Positions 1 through 9,105 of a stretch of DNA of 64,000 nt are shown here, in pieces. Numbering within the stretch: position 1 is the stretch's first letter; the number at the start of each line of letters is the position of its first letter. The notes under the pieces were generated by a model, which was given only the letters and a program-made list of their open reading frames with translations, had not been told where the DNA came from and did no database searches. Location of the stretch: NCBI RefSeq assembly GCF_020251205.1, contig NZ_JAIWYX010000003.1, forward strand, positions 361,605 through 425,604, read 5' to 3'. The DNA comes from Arthrobacter sp. M4. Lineage in GTDB: Bacteria; Actinomycetota; Actinomycetes; Actinomycetales; Micrococcaceae. A program made the translations under genes and the position numbers.

Positions 1-748
1 TCATGATGGCAGCAAGCAAAGCCAGGTCCAGCGGGTCGCGAACGATGTAGCAGCCCGATCCTGCTTCCCGCGGCGAGCCGCAGGCCTGGTTGGACTGCCA
101 GATGCCCATGATCGTGTACGCGCCAAAGACCATCACTGCGGCGCCGGCAGCAAGCCCGTCCAGGCCGTCGGTCAGGTTCACCCCGTTGGTGGCTGCCGTC
201 ACGATCAGGTTGGACCAGATCACGAATAGGATCGCTCCGAGGACCGTGCCGCCAAATGCCAGGTTCAGCCACGGAATGTCGCGGACAAGGGAGATCTGGG
301 TTGAAGCCGGCGTGATCCCCGCAGAGTCCGGGAAGTTAAGGGCCAGCACGGCGAAAGCGATACCCACAACGCCTTGCAGGATCAGTTTGGCCTTGGCGTT
401 CAACCCCAGGCTTCGCTGTTTGGAGATCTTGATGTAGTCATCGAGGAACCCGACAAAACCCATGCCAACCGCCAGGAAGAGGAGCAGCAGCCCTGACGCG
501 GAGGGCCCCGGAGACCGGGGATTCATGAACCACATCAGCAAATGAGTGACCGAGTAGCTGATCAAAACCGCAGCGACGACGACGGTTCCACCCATGGTGG
601 GCGTCCCGCGCTTGGTGTGGTGGGAAGTAGGTCCGTCGTCCCTGATGAACTGGCCGTAGCCCTTGTTGACGAGGAAACGGATGAACAGGGGCGTGCCGAT
701 TAGCGCCGCGAGGAGGGCAACGCCGGCGCCGATCAGTAGTGCGATCAT
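1..748 (-). CDS. mraY: Phospho-N-acetylmuramoyl-pentapeptide transferase MraY (3' end beyond window)
   Basis: Integral membrane enzyme that moves phospho-MurNAc-pentapeptide from UDP onto undecaprenyl phosphate to make lipid I. The 249 visible codons begin [12 protein letters not shown] and carry the family motifs [12 protein letters not shown] (the DDxxK site) and [12 protein letters not shown], with hydrophobic segments between them. The family is usually about 360 residues, so roughly the last third lies outside the window at the left edge. The ATG overlaps the murF stop codon as ATGA, so the two are translationally coupled. It is the last visible gene of the minus-strand dcw operon; murD, ftsW and murG would be expected next. 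Confidence 0.96.
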   Translation of the reverse strand, partial: MIALLIGAGVALLAALIGTPLFIRFLVNKGYGQFIRDDGPTSHHTKRGTPTMGGTVVVAAVLISYSVTHLLMWFMNPRSPGPSASGLLLLFLAVGMGFVGFLDDYIKISKQRSLGLNAKAKLILQGVVGIAFAVLALNFPDSAGITPASTQISLVRDIPWLNLAFGGTVLGAILFVIWSNLIVTAATNGVNLTDGLDGLAAGAAVMVFGAYTIMGIWQSNQACGSPREAGSGCYIVRDPLDLALLAAIM

Positions 749-2241
749 TGCTGTTCGTTCCCTTCAGTGGCGGCAGTCGGAGCTGCGCTCTTGACGTTCT
801 CAGGGGCCGGGGCGGCCTGTGCTATCCGATCCCCCAGATGCCTCAGGCCCACGCCGTTCGAGGACTTGAACAAAACAAGGTCGTCCGGCCTCAGCTCTGA
901 CTGAAGGAGCTCAAAGGCCTGGTCCGCCGTCTCAGTGAAACTGCATTCGTCCCCCCAGGAGCCTTCCTGGATGGCTGAAATGTATAGGGGCCGGGCTTCC
1001 CGCCCCACCACCAGCAGCCGGTCGATGTTGAGCCTCACTACCTGGGTGCCGACGGCTGCGTGTTCGCGAATCGAGTCTTCGCCGAGTTCCAGCATGGCGC
1101 CCAGCACCGCCCAGGTCCTGCGGCCCCGGCCCAGGTCAGCCAGGGTGCGGAGCGCTGCCCGCATGGACTCCGGGTTGGCGTTATAGGCATCGTTGATGAT
1201 GGTGACGCCGTCAGCGCGTTCGGTGCGCTCCATGCGCCAGCGGCTTACAGGCGCCTGGCTGCTGAGCGACGCAGCGATATCGGCGGCGGGAATGCCTGCA
1301 GCGAAGGCAGCGGCAGCTGCAGCCAGGAGGTTTGCGACGTGGTGCACGCCAATAAGGCGGCTTGAGACGCTTACTGGCTGTCCGCCGTCGGGCAGTTGCA
1401 GATCGAATCCCGGGTGGCCTTCCGGGCCAGTGGAAACGTTGAGGGCCCGGACGGCGAGGTCGTCCGGATGGCCGCTGGAAGACGTAAAGCCAAGAACGGT
1501 CGCTGTGGTGCGGGCGCGCATGGCGGCAACCCGGGCGTCGTCCAGGTTGAGGATCGCCGTGCCCGCATCGGGAAGCGACTCCACAAGCTCCCCCTTGGCC
1601 TGTGCGATGTTTTCGACGCCGCCAAACTCTCCTGCGTGCGCTGAACCAACACCCAGGACAACGCCGATCTCCGGGCGCACGATGTCTGCCAGGTAGGCGA
1701 TGTGGCCGATCCCGGTGGCACCCATTTCGATGACCAGGTACCGGGTGTTGTTGTCGGCGCGGAACACGGTGAGGGGCACTCCAACCTCGCCGTTATAGGA
1801 GCCTTGCGGCGCCACAGTGGGGCCGGCCGCGGAGAGGATGCCTGCCAGGAGGTCCTTGGTTGTGGTCTTGCCCGCGGAGCCGGTGATCCCGATGACGGTC
1901 AGCTGCTCGCCGACGGCCGCCCTGGCGGCCCGCATGCGGCGGACGCATTCGGCTGCCAAGGCCCCCATGGCCAGGACAGCGTCTTCTACGACGACGGCGG
2001 GAAACGGCTTGCCATCGGCGTCGCTGACTTCGCGCTCGGTCAGCGCGAGCACAGCCCCGTTCTCGAAGGCGGAGCCGACGAACGCGTGGCCGTCGGCGTG
2101 TTCGCCGGGCTTGGCGACGTACAGGGAACCTGGCTCGGCCTCACGCGAATCCGTGACCACTGAACCGGGAACAATGTCCGGGTCCGCAGCCAGCCGGCCA
2201 TTGGTGATGTGGGCGATTTCCGCCGCTGTGAGTGCAATCAT
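745..2241 (-). CDS. murF: UDP-N-acetylmuramoyl-tripeptide--D-alanyl-D-alanine ligase MurF
   Basis: Cytoplasmic ATP-dependent ligase that adds D-Ala-D-Ala to UDP-MurNAc-tripeptide. The 498 residues show the Mur ligase plan: an N-terminal UDP-substrate domain, the ATP loop GSAGKTTT at residues 121-128, the central [10 protein letters not shown] motif, and [11 protein letters not shown] near residue 352 in the C-terminal domain. Length is normal for actinobacterial MurF. It starts at an ATG 6 nt after the murE stop and overlaps mraY by four bases, so it sits inside one transcript. There is a hydrophilic Ala/Pro-rich C-terminal tail. No missing catalytic residues were noticed. Confidence 0.97.
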   Translation of the reverse strand: MIALTAAEIAHITNGRLAADPDIVPGSVVTDSREAEPGSLYVAKPGEHADGHAFVGSAFENGAVLALTEREVSDADGKPFPAVVVEDAVLAMGALAAECVRRMRAARAAVGEQLTVIGITGSAGKTTTKDLLAGILSAAGPTVAPQGSYNGEVGVPLTVFRADNNTRYLVIEMGATGIGHIAYLADIVRPEIGVVLGVGSAHAGEFGGVENIAQAKGELVESLPDAGTAILNLDDARVAAMRARTTATVLGFTSSSGHPDDLAVRALNVSTGPEGHPGFDLQLPDGGQPVSVSSRLIGVHHVANLLAAAAAAFAAGIPAADIAASLSSQAPVSRWRMERTERADGVTIINDAYNANPESMRAALRTLADLGRGRRTWAVLGAMLELGEDSIREHAAVGTQVVRLNIDRLLVVGREARPLYISAIQEGSWGDECSFTETADQAFELLQSELRPDDLVLFKSSNGVGLRHLGDRIAQAAPAPENVKSAAPTAATEGNEQQ

Positions 2242-2247
2242 GACTGT

Positions 2248-3933
2248 CTAGGACTCTATCCGCTCGTTCGTGGAAACGCTGAATCCCCTGGCTGTCAAGG
2301 ACTTCCGCAGTTCAACCCTGTCGTCGAGGGCAAGATTGACGCCTTTGACTTCCTGCCAGACTTCATGGCCCCGCCCTGCGACAAGGATCGTGTCCCTTTC
2401 CGTGGCGAGTTCGACAGCCTGCCGAATGGCCTCTTCCCGCGGGTAGGCCTCGATAATTTCGCACCTCAGGCCCTCCGCCGTCCTCGCAGCCTCGGCGCCC
2501 GCCAGTACTTCCGCGCGGATCGCCGCAGCGTCCTCGTCGTGCGGGTCGTCGTCGCTGACAATGACGACGTCGGCCAGCCTGGCCGCGATGGCACCCATTG
2601 TTGGGCGCTTGCCCTGGTCGCGCTGCCCGGTGGCGCCGAAGACCACGATGAGCCTGGAGTCCGGCGCCGGCGACCGCACGGCCTCCAAGGCCCGCTGGAG
2701 CGCGTCCGGGTTGTGCGCAAAGTCGACGACGGCGGCTGGCGCCGTTGAGACGAGCTGCATCCGGCCGGGTACAGAAACAGTGAATGGATCGTGTTCGTCC
2801 AGGGCAGCCTGGACTTCCGCCAGCGGCACGCCGGATTCGAGAACCATCGCAGTAGCCAGCGCAGCATTGGCGACGTTGAAGCTGCCTGGCAGCCCGGTGT
2901 GCACGCGAAGGCTGCTGCCACCGCGGTGCCGAAGTTCGAACTCGGTCCCGAGGCCCCTGGCCCGCTGGCCCGCCACCATCCAGTCGACAGTGGGAGACTG
3001 CGGCGCGCCGGTATGGTCGGCTCCCGGTTCCCCGACGGCGGAAGCCACGGTGGACAGTGTCGCGAGCGGAAGCGGAGCTTCGGCCGCCAGGCGTCGTCCC
3101 CAGTCGTCGTCGACCGTTACCACGGCGCGGCGCGCGCGCTCGGGTGTGAACAGTTCCGCCTTGGTCAGGTAGTAGTCCTCCATGCTGCCGTGCAGGTCCA
3201 GGTGGTCCTGCGTCAGGTTGCTGAAGCCAACAACGTCGAAGCGTACGGCGTCCACGCGGTGGAAGGACACAGCGTGGGATGAGACTTCCATGGACGCGGC
3301 ATCGAGGCCACGCTCGCGCATCAGTGCCAGCAGTGCGTGGACATCGGTGGACTCGGGTGTGGTCAGGAGGCTCGGGATGGCGTCAGCGCCAGCCAGGATT
3401 TCGATGGTTCCGATCAGGCCGGTTGTCCTGCCGAGGGCACGCAGCAGCGAATTGATGAAGTAGGTGGTGGTTGTCTTGCCGTTCGTGCCGGTGACGCCGA
3501 AGAGCGTAGGCGTATGGCCATCATCGGGCTGGCTCTTGTAGATCAGCGACGCCAGGCGCCCAGCCAAAGTACGTGGCGAATCAACAACCAGAACTGGGAC
3601 GCCCGTGTCGGCGGCAAGCGCGAGGAGCCTGGCTCCGTCGTCGTCCGTTACCACTGCAACTGCCCCGGCTTCGATGGCTTGTGCAACGAAGTCGGCACCG
3701 TGCCTGCTGCTGCCCGGGAGGGCCAAGTACAGGTCGCCAGGCTGCACGGAAAGCGAGTTCAGGCTGATTCCCGTGACGTGGATCGACTCCGCTGCGGGCA
3801 GCGCGACGCCCAACTCCTCCGCAATCACGGAGAGCGGCACGGCTGCGACAGCAGTGGGCCGGAATCCCTGGCGTTCAGCAGCTTCGGCGCCGTCAGCGCC
3901 TGCGTTCGTGGGGGCCTGGTTCTGCTCTGACAA
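2248..3933 (-). CDS. murE: UDP-MurNAc-L-Ala-D-Glu ligase MurE, probably L-lysine-adding
   Basis: Adds the third amino acid of the peptidoglycan stem peptide. The ATP loop TGTNGKTTTT lies at residues 148-157, and HNPDAL and FGATGQRDQGKRP follow in the C-terminal half. In diaminopimelate-adding MurE the substrate loop reads D-N-P-R. Here the aligned residues 462-465 read D-D-P-H, so the Arg that grips the extra carboxylate is absent. Replacement of that Arg is known in L-Lys-adding enzymes such as the staphylococcal one (D-N-P-A), and Arthrobacter relatives have lysine-type walls. I infer an L-lysine ligase. At 561 residues it carries a roughly 30-residue polar N-terminal extension, so a later start is possible. 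Confidence 0.95.
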   Translation of the reverse strand: MSEQNQAPTNAGADGAEAAERQGFRPTAVAAVPLSVIAEELGVALPAAESIHVTGISLNSLSVQPGDLYLALPGSSRHGADFVAQAIEAGAVAVVTDDDGARLLALAADTGVPVLVVDSPRTLAGRLASLIYKSQPDDGHTPTLFGVTGTNGKTTTTYFINSLLRALGRTTGLIGTIEILAGADAIPSLLTTPESTDVHALLALMRERGLDAASMEVSSHAVSFHRVDAVRFDVVGFSNLTQDHLDLHGSMEDYYLTKAELFTPERARRAVVTVDDDWGRRLAAEAPLPLATLSTVASAVGEPGADHTGAPQSPTVDWMVAGQRARGLGTEFELRHRGGSSLRVHTGLPGSFNVANAALATAMVLESGVPLAEVQAALDEHDPFTVSVPGRMQLVSTAPAAVVDFAHNPDALQRALEAVRSPAPDSRLIVVFGATGQRDQGKRPTMGAIAARLADVVIVSDDDPHDEDAAAIRAEVLAGAEAARTAEGLRCEIIEAYPREEAIRQAVELATERDTILVAGRGHEVWQEVKGVNLALDDRVELRKSLTARGFSVSTNERIES

Positions 3934-4028
3934 AGGACTCTCCGTTGGTGCGAATTACTGCGGGCAGGCCGCCTGCCACGGCGGACAAGGGCGCGGTTGT
4001 CCGATTGGGGTGGACCGCGCCACAAAGC

Positions 4029-5825
4029 TTACTTGACGAACTGCGGCAAGCGGACTGGCGTTCCTGTGGAGGGCGGTACGTTATAAGTACGGAGGACCTG
4101 GCTCATGACGGAACGGAAGACCGGTCCGTTGGTAATTCCGTAGATGCTGCCCTTAGGCCGTTGGACGACCACTTCCACAATGAATCGGGGATCGTCCATA
4201 GGTGCCATGCCAACCATGGAGGCTGTGAAGCCGTCAAAGCCGGGAAGCCCGTCTTCACGAGGCGCCTGGGATGTTCCAGTCTTGGCCCCCACACGGTACC
4301 CGTCAATTGCTGCTTCCTTGATCTGCCCCTCGGTGACCGCACTTTCCAGGATGTCCCGAACCTGCTGGGCTGTCTCTTTGGACACCACCTGGCGGGGATC
4401 CTTAGCGGGCACCTTCTCCTCGGTGCCACCGGGGGCGATATAGCTGTCGATGAGTCGAGGCTGGAGCATGACGCCGTTGTTGGCGATGCTCTGGTAGGCA
4501 CGAACTGTCTGCAGCGTTGACTGGGAAACACCCTGGCCAAACAGCACTGTGTACTGTTGGCGGCTGTCCCAGTTGTCCGGTGTTGCCAGGATGCCGCTGG
4601 CTTCTGCAGGCAGGCCGATATCCGGTGCTTCGCCGATGCCGAACTTCTTCAGCCACTCATAACGTTGCTCCGGACTCAGCCGCTGCCCCGCCATCACCGT
4701 TCCCGTGTTCATCGACCAGCCGAGGATCCCGGCGAGGGTCCTTTCCTCGGTCCCGTGTTCGAAGGAGTCTGTGAAGGTTTGGCCGTCCACGGAGTAGGAC
4801 GGAGGAATGGTGAAGTGCTCCAGGGGGTTTGACTTGCCCTCTTCGATCAGGGCAGACGCCGTGATGGTCTTTTCCACCGACCCCGGTTCATACGCGGCGG
4901 TGACGGCGCGCACGCCACGGTCCTTGGCATCCACGCGTCCGGGGTCATTGGGATCCGGAGCATTCGTGTCCGCCATCGCCACCAGGTTCCCCGTCTTGGT
5001 ATCCATGACCACAATGACGCCCCATTCGGCACCAAGCTTATTTACCTGGCTCTGGATCGCCTGCTGCGCGAAGTACTGGATGTCCGAATTCAGGGTGAGC
5101 TTTACGTCGTGGCCATCCACCGCAGGGGTCAGCTGATCAGTTGCCACCGGGATGCGAAGGCCATCGGCACCAATCTCGAAAACCCGCTTGCCAGGGGTCC
5201 CCTTGAGCTTCTCCTCCTGGGTCTGCTCGAGGCCTGCCTGGCCGGTGGTGCCATCCTTGAGGAACCCGACAATCCCGCCGGCTACGCTGCCGTTCGGATA
5301 GACCCGCTTGCTGATTCCCTCCGAAGCGACACCTGGGATCCGTAATTTGGTAATACGATCCTCAATGTCCGGTTTGACGTCCTTTGCTACAACGTAATAC
5401 CGCTTCTCGCCTGTGACAGCTTCCGTGACCTTGGCTGTATCCATCCCCAGCAGATTGGCCAGTTCCGAAATGCCCTGGCTGCGGCTGACAACCTCGATGG
5501 AATCCGTTTGCATATTAAAGCGCTTGAATTCCGCCGTCTTCGTGTTGACCGTTTGGTCCACCACAATGTTGTAGCGGATGACGCTGCTGGCCAGCACGGT
5601 TCCGTTGGCATCGATGATGCGCCCGCGCTGAGCCGGCAATTCCACAGGAGTTAGCCGTTTGTTGAGTGCGGCCTCAGCCATGCCGCCAACGTCCAGCCCC
5701 TGGACGAAGAACAGCTTGCCGCCAACAACCAGCAACAACGTCAACATGATGCCGAGGCCGATTCGCAGGCGCCGGGTGGTGGCCGGCACTTTGCCTGTCT
5801 TCAGTTTGCCAGTGCCTTTGGCCAC
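4029..5825 (-). CDS. ftsI: Septal peptidoglycan transpeptidase FtsI (class B PBP)
   Basis: Membrane-anchored penicillin-binding protein that cross-links septal peptidoglycan with FtsW. There is one transmembrane segment at about residues 21-40 and an RGRIIDANGTVLA dimerisation-domain motif at 67-79. The three active-site motifs are complete: S316-V-E-K319 within EPGSVEK, S371-M-N, and K515-T-G. At 598 residues without a PASTA tail it matches the pbpB type of actinobacterial dcw clusters. The start is GTG at 5825, preceded by AAGGAACCCAAC. It lies between the ftsL-like gene and murE; the 95 bp before murE hold no gene that I can see. Confidence 0.96.
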   Translation of the reverse strand: MAKGTGKLKTGKVPATTRRLRIGLGIMLTLLLVVGGKLFFVQGLDVGGMAEAALNKRLTPVELPAQRGRIIDANGTVLASSVIRYNIVVDQTVNTKTAEFKRFNMQTDSIEVVSRSQGISELANLLGMDTAKVTEAVTGEKRYYVVAKDVKPDIEDRITKLRIPGVASEGISKRVYPNGSVAGGIVGFLKDGTTGQAGLEQTQEEKLKGTPGKRVFEIGADGLRIPVATDQLTPAVDGHDVKLTLNSDIQYFAQQAIQSQVNKLGAEWGVIVVMDTKTGNLVAMADTNAPDPNDPGRVDAKDRGVRAVTAAYEPGSVEKTITASALIEEGKSNPLEHFTIPPSYSVDGQTFTDSFEHGTEERTLAGILGWSMNTGTVMAGQRLSPEQRYEWLKKFGIGEAPDIGLPAEASGILATPDNWDSRQQYTVLFGQGVSQSTLQTVRAYQSIANNGVMLQPRLIDSYIAPGGTEEKVPAKDPRQVVSKETAQQVRDILESAVTEGQIKEAAIDGYRVGAKTGTSQAPREDGLPGFDGFTASMVGMAPMDDPRFIVEVVVQRPKGSIYGITNGPVFRSVMSQVLRTYNVPPSTGTPVRLPQFVK

Positions 5826-5862
5826 GTTGGGTTCCTTGCTGTTGCGTACTGTTGTCAGTTGG

Positions 5863-6501
5863 CTACTGGCCAGGCGCCTTCTGCTTCGGAGCCGGGACAG
5901 AGCCGCCGTGCAAATCCACCGCGCGTGGTGCTGCGGCGGGCGCAGGGCCCTGGGAAGCCTGTGCGGCAGCTGCCGGAGCCTGCTTGCGGCTCTCCAACGG
6001 ATCCTTGGCCGATGTTGGCGGCACCACCGCGAGCTGGCCTGAGACAGCAGGGGCGGCGATCACGGCTCCTGGGTTTTCCGTCTTGACGGCCGGAGTCGCT
6101 TTGCCACTGACAACCATGGTGTCCAGGTCGATCTGACCCTTGACCGTGGAAGCAACCATTCCCAATTCTGTAGCCTTGGCAGCCAAATTCTGCGGAGCTT
6201 CATGGTTCTGGACTTGCTGTGTCAGGTCCTGGTTCTGCTTTGTGAGGCCTGCTGCCTCGGCCTTGAGCTGGACCAGTTGGTACTGCGCCGTGGATACGGA
6301 AATATTCAGCACCAGGACTGTCATCAGCGCTGCCGCCAGGACTGCGAAGCAAAAAACAACGAACGGGGCCCGGCGCCTGCCCGGCGCGCTCCGCACTACG
6401 GACAGCGGTGTGCGAGTACTCCGCCCCGTCGAAGGTGCCGGTAGGGCACGTGCCGTGTTGCCCACCACGGACGTTGCGTTCCTGGCTGCGGCGGTGCTCA
6501 T
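5863..6501 (-). CDS. FtsL-like bitopic division protein
   Basis: A 212-residue protein in the ftsL slot between rsmH and ftsI. It has a basic cytoplasmic N-terminus (residues 1-45), one membrane span at about 46-68, then a leucine/glutamine-rich coiled-coil stretch at about 70-105 typical of FtsL and DivIC proteins. A long Ala/Pro/Val-rich tail of about 100 residues follows, probably extracytoplasmic and disordered. FtsL proteins diverge so far that sequence alone rarely identifies them; the call rests on position, topology and coiled coil. In the known complex, FtsL with FtsB and FtsQ activates FtsWI. Its ATG overlaps the rsmH stop by ATGA. The long tail is unusual for FtsL. Confidence 0.8.
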   Translation of the reverse strand: MSTAAARNATSVVGNTARALPAPSTGRSTRTPLSVVRSAPGRRRAPFVVFCFAVLAAALMTVLVLNISVSTAQYQLVQLKAEAAGLTKQNQDLTQQVQNHEAPQNLAAKATELGMVASTVKGQIDLDTMVVSGKATPAVKTENPGAVIAAPAVSGQLAVVPPTSAKDPLESRKQAPAAAAQASQGPAPAAAPRAVDLHGGSVPAPKQKAPGQ

Positions 6502-7496
6502 TGCGCTCTCCTCGGCTTAATGCGTTCGACGGCGCGCAGCCGGGCGGAGGCTGCGCGTGGATTTTCGGCGATTTCCTGGGCGGTTGGCACTTCCGTGCCC
6601 CTGGTGAGGGTTTTCAGTTCTGGTTTGTGTTCCTCGAGTTCAACCGGGAATCCCGGGGGCGCCGAGGACTTCGAGCCGGCTTGGAAGACCGCCTTAACGA
6701 TCTTGTCTTCCAAGGAGTGGTACGACATAACAACCACACGTCCGCCCACAGCGGTGGCAGCCACCGCCGCCGGAACTGCCCGCTCCAGGACTTCCAGTTC
6801 CTCGTTAACTTCGATCCGCAGGGCCTGGAAGGTTCTTTTGGCAGGGTGTCCGCCGGACTTGGCCGCACCAGTCGGAACAACTCCTCGAATCGCCTCGACC
6901 AATTGGCCCGTGGTGGTGAATGGAGCCGTCGCACGCTGCTGGACAATGCGGTTTGCTATGCGGCCGGCGAATTTCTCCTCGCCCCACTTGCGAATGATGC
7001 GGACGAGGTCTTCCTCGCTGTACGTGTTAACGACATCAGCTGCTGTTTGCCCCCGGCTGGTATCCATTCGCATGTCCAGGGGCGCATTGTACGAGTAGGC
7101 GAATCCACGCTCGCGTTCGTCCAATTGCAGCGAGGAAACCCCCAGGTCCATCAGGATGCCATGGACTTCCTGGACGCCAAGGTCTGCCAGGACATCCGGG
7201 ATCTCGTCATACACGGCGTGGACAAGGTCCGTCCGCGCGGCGAATTGCGCCAACCGCCGGCCTGCAAGTGCGAGAGCTTCTTCGTCGCGGTCAATGCCGA
7301 TGAGGTGAAGGTCCGGGAACCGCTGGAGCATCGCTTCCGAATGTCCGCCCATGCCTAGCGTGGCATCAATGGCGATGGGTGTGGTTCCGCGGGAACGGGC
7401 AGCTTCGAAGCCGGGGGCAAGAAGGTTGATGCACCGGTCGCGGAGCACAGGAATATGGCGCTCGGACGTAGGCTTTGGCTGTTCCTGCTCATCCAT
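6498..7496 (-). CDS. rsmH: 16S rRNA (cytosine1402-N4)-methyltransferase RsmH
   Basis: SAM-dependent enzyme (formerly MraW) that N4-methylates C1402 of 16S rRNA in the P site. The N-terminus [15 protein letters not shown] and the SAM loop [11 protein letters not shown] (residues 44-54) are typical, followed by IDRDEEAL and [11 protein letters not shown]. The C-terminus TSARLRAVE has drifted only slightly to [11 protein letters not shown]. Its 332 residues are the usual length. The ATG at 7496 follows GAGAGGGGGCGG about 8 nt upstream. The 169 bp between the mraZ stop and this start hold no other recognisable gene. Confidence 0.97.
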   Translation of the reverse strand: MDEQEQPKPTSERHIPVLRDRCINLLAPGFEAARSRGTTPIAIDATLGMGGHSEAMLQRFPDLHLIGIDRDEEALALAGRRLAQFAARTDLVHAVYDEIPDVLADLGVQEVHGILMDLGVSSLQLDERERGFAYSYNAPLDMRMDTSRGQTAADVVNTYSEEDLVRIIRKWGEEKFAGRIANRIVQQRATAPFTTTGQLVEAIRGVVPTGAAKSGGHPAKRTFQALRIEVNEELEVLERAVPAAVAATAVGGRVVVMSYHSLEDKIVKAVFQAGSKSSAPPGFPVELEEHKPELKTLTRGTEVPTAQEIAENPRAASARLRAVERIKPRRAQ

Positions 7497-7665
7497 TCCG
7501 TGATCCGCCCCCTCTCATGCACCCGGTCCCGGTGTTGGTGCTTCTTAAACCGGATCCCCATCCGCGCCCCCGTTGGCCTGCCTGGCTCCGGGGAAGTTGA
7601 GCCAGGTTGACCTGACGGCGGGCGGCTGGAGATCCCGTCCAAGAAGCGATTCTTGCTTCGCCCGG

Positions 7666-8097
7666 TCAGAAGAAGCCCGGGAAGTTCTCATCGTCGGTTT
7701 CCGAGAAGGCGGATTCCTTCTCGGCGAGGTAAACGTTCCAAGCCTGGGCATCCCAGATTTCGGCGCGGGTACCGGCCCCAATGACGGCCAGTTCCCTGTC
7801 GAGCCCTGCATATGCCCGAAGCGCTGGCGGAATCGTCACGCGCCCCTGCTTGTCGGGTACCTCGTCAGAGGCTCCAGACAGGAAAACCCGCATGTAATCC
7901 CGTGCCTGCTTGGAGGAGATCGGCGCCTCCCGCATGGACTCATGGATCCGTTCGAATTCCCGCTGGCTGAAGACGTAGATGCAGCGTTCCTGCCCCCGTG
8001 TGAGGACAAGACCATCGGCTAGTTCCTCACGGAACTTCGCGGGGAGGATGATCCGGCCTTTCTCATCCAGTCGCGGTGAATGGGTGCCAAGAAACAC
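7666..8097 (-). CDS. mraZ: Division/cell wall cluster regulator MraZ
   Basis: DNA-binding protein of the SpoVT/AbrB fold that assembles as a ring and controls the dcw operon through repeated upstream boxes. Both copies of the family signature DxxxR are present, DEKGR at residues 11-15 and DKQGR at 82-86. I chose the GTG at 8097 because the product then begins [14 protein letters not shown], as MraZ proteins usually do. A GTG 12 bases further upstream is also in frame, but it would only add four residues unlike the family. The length is 143 residues. First gene of the cluster; its promoter and boxes lie just upstream. Confidence 0.95.
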   Translation of the reverse strand: MFLGTHSPRLDEKGRIILPAKFREELADGLVLTRGQERCIYVFSQREFERIHESMREAPISSKQARDYMRVFLSGASDEVPDKQGRVTIPPALRAYAGLDRELAVIGAGTRAEIWDAQAWNVYLAEKESAFSETDDENFPGFF

Positions 8098-8164
8098 CGG
8101 CCCCACCACCCGTCTGTCAAAGGTGCCCGCAACAACTCCAGCGCCGCCACTACCCTCTTACGCC

Positions 8165-8196
8165 CTCCACTTTACTCCACAAGTCCCCACAGTCAA
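8165..8196 (-). promoter_or_regulatory. mraZ operon promoter overlapped by three MraZ-type boxes
   Basis: Read on the minus strand, a -35 element TTGACT (8191-8196) is followed after 16 bp by a -10 element TAAAGT (8169-8174). Three hexamers GTGGGG, GTGGAG and GTGGAG start exactly 10 bp apart (8185-8190, 8175-8180, 8165-8170) and fill the spacer and the -10 region. Known MraZ boxes are TGGGN repeats at 10-bp spacing ahead of mraZ. This arrangement fits autorepression. A weaker GTGGCG lies at 8145-8150, 20 bp further on. Confidence 0.75.
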
Positions 8197-8197
8197 C

Positions 8198-8311
8198 GCG
8201 ACACGGGCGTTTTCGGCTCCACTCGAGGGGTTTCCCACCCCGGGAATTCCGCGGATTCGATGAGCGGGGAGCAAAGTGGAGGAGAAGTGGAGGACCAACC
8301 CATTGCTGGGC
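8198..8311. other. Intergenic stretch between the mra promoter and the DUF3040 terminator
   Basis: Together with its flanks this is the longest stretch without a gene (8098-8499). I see no credible coding frame. On the plus strand it holds two GTGGAG hexamers 11 bp apart (8276-8281 and 8287-8292). They resemble the mra boxes but face the opposite way and have no promoter, so I do not call them sites. 8339-8499 holds only the untranslated 3' region of the DUF3040 gene. Confidence 0.5.
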
Positions 8312-8338
8312 ACAAAAAAGACCCGCCGGGGCGGGTCT
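8312..8338 (-). terminator. Rho-independent terminator of the DUF3040 gene
   Basis: A perfect 9-bp stem, AGACCCGCC (8319-8327) with GGCGGGTCT (8330-8338), is followed on the minus strand by a run of T (the AAAAAA of the plus strand). It lies about 160 bp after the DUF3040 stop and isolates that gene from the mra promoter further along. Confidence 0.85.
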
Positions 8339-8499
8339 GGTTTTCGTATGGCGGTGACTGCGGAGCGGGCGGACGTGTTTGACGTCGGGACGGTGTTTCG
8401 GCCTCCTTCTAGACCGGCACCCTCGAATCGACTGCTATGCCTGGCATAAGCAACGCGGGCTTTTGTCCGCGGCTAAATCAGCTCGTGGTGAACGGAAGC

Positions 8500-8865
8500 T
8501 TAGCTTTCGCCGCGGCGGCGCTCGTCCCAGCGCTCCTCAAGGTTGTTCATAAAAGAACTGCGGGACTTGCCTTTGCGGCCTGCCTTGCGCGCCTTGCCTG
8601 CCGCAGAGCTGCGAAGCGTTGCGAAGTAGACGCCAGCACCCATGACCACGAACCCGAGCACGCCAAGGAAGATGTTCTGCAGGGATACACCAATGAGCAG
8701 CAACAATACGCCGGCAACAGCAGCGAGAACACCGATGATGATATGCCGGGTAGACCAGGCGCGGCCGGGATCCGAGCCCATAGAGTTGGCAAACTTCGGA
8801 TCGTCCTCATGCAGTTGCTTCTCGAGTTGCTCGAGGAGCTTCTGTTCGTGCTCCGAGAGGGGCAT
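8500..8865 (-). CDS. DUF3040 membrane protein
   Basis: A 121-residue actinobacterial family protein of unknown function. It begins MPLSEHEQKLLEQLEKQL, the conserved N-terminus of DUF3040, followed by DDPKFA. Two hydrophobic spans at about 41-60 and 64-83 form a hairpin, and a strongly basic tail (KARKAGRKGKSR) would face the cytoplasm. The ATG at 8865 is preceded by AAAGGAGGT, a near-perfect ribosome binding site. The frame stays open 21 codons upstream but that part does not resemble the family. The gene lies between mraZ and dinB, a place where it often occurs in actinobacteria. A cell envelope role is only a guess from its neighbours. Confidence 0.85.
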   Translation of the reverse strand: MPLSEHEQKLLEQLEKQLHEDDPKFANSMGSDPGRAWSTRHIIIGVLAAVAGVLLLLIGVSLQNIFLGVLGFVVMGAGVYFATLRSSAAGKARKAGRKGKSRSSFMNNLEERWDERRRGES

Positions 8866-8995
8866 CACGACCTCCTTTAGTCGGCCAACGCCCGGACTGG
8901 ACGCGGCCTGTGTGTCTTTTTTCATCAACGATCAGGGTCAGCAAAACGTTCCCCAAAATTCCCCGTCAAGACACGGAACATCGTGATGAGACACC

Positions 8996-9007
8996 GAACG
9001 ATCGTTT
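8996..9007. promoter_or_regulatory. Possible LexA-like palindrome upstream of the DUF3040 gene
   Basis: GAACGATCGTTT contains the perfect 10-bp palindrome AACGATCGTT. It resembles the actinobacterial SOS box GAAC-N4-GTTC with one mismatch in the second half. It lies in the 240-bp gap between the dinB stop and the DUF3040 start, downstream of dinB rather than at its promoter, so its meaning is unclear. Confidence 0.25.
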
Positions 9008-9105
9008 TGTCCAGACGTTCGAAATCTATGTATCTCTAGGATAGTTTGTCGGGCGCAGTTCCAAAAGACGCCGTGACGCTCGTCGCACCCCGGAAAACCG
9101 CGCCG

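Noticed and set aside
8276..8292. Further MraZ boxes (GTGGAG twice on the plus strand)
   Set aside because: Spacing is 11 bp rather than 10, orientation is opposite and no promoter is associated.
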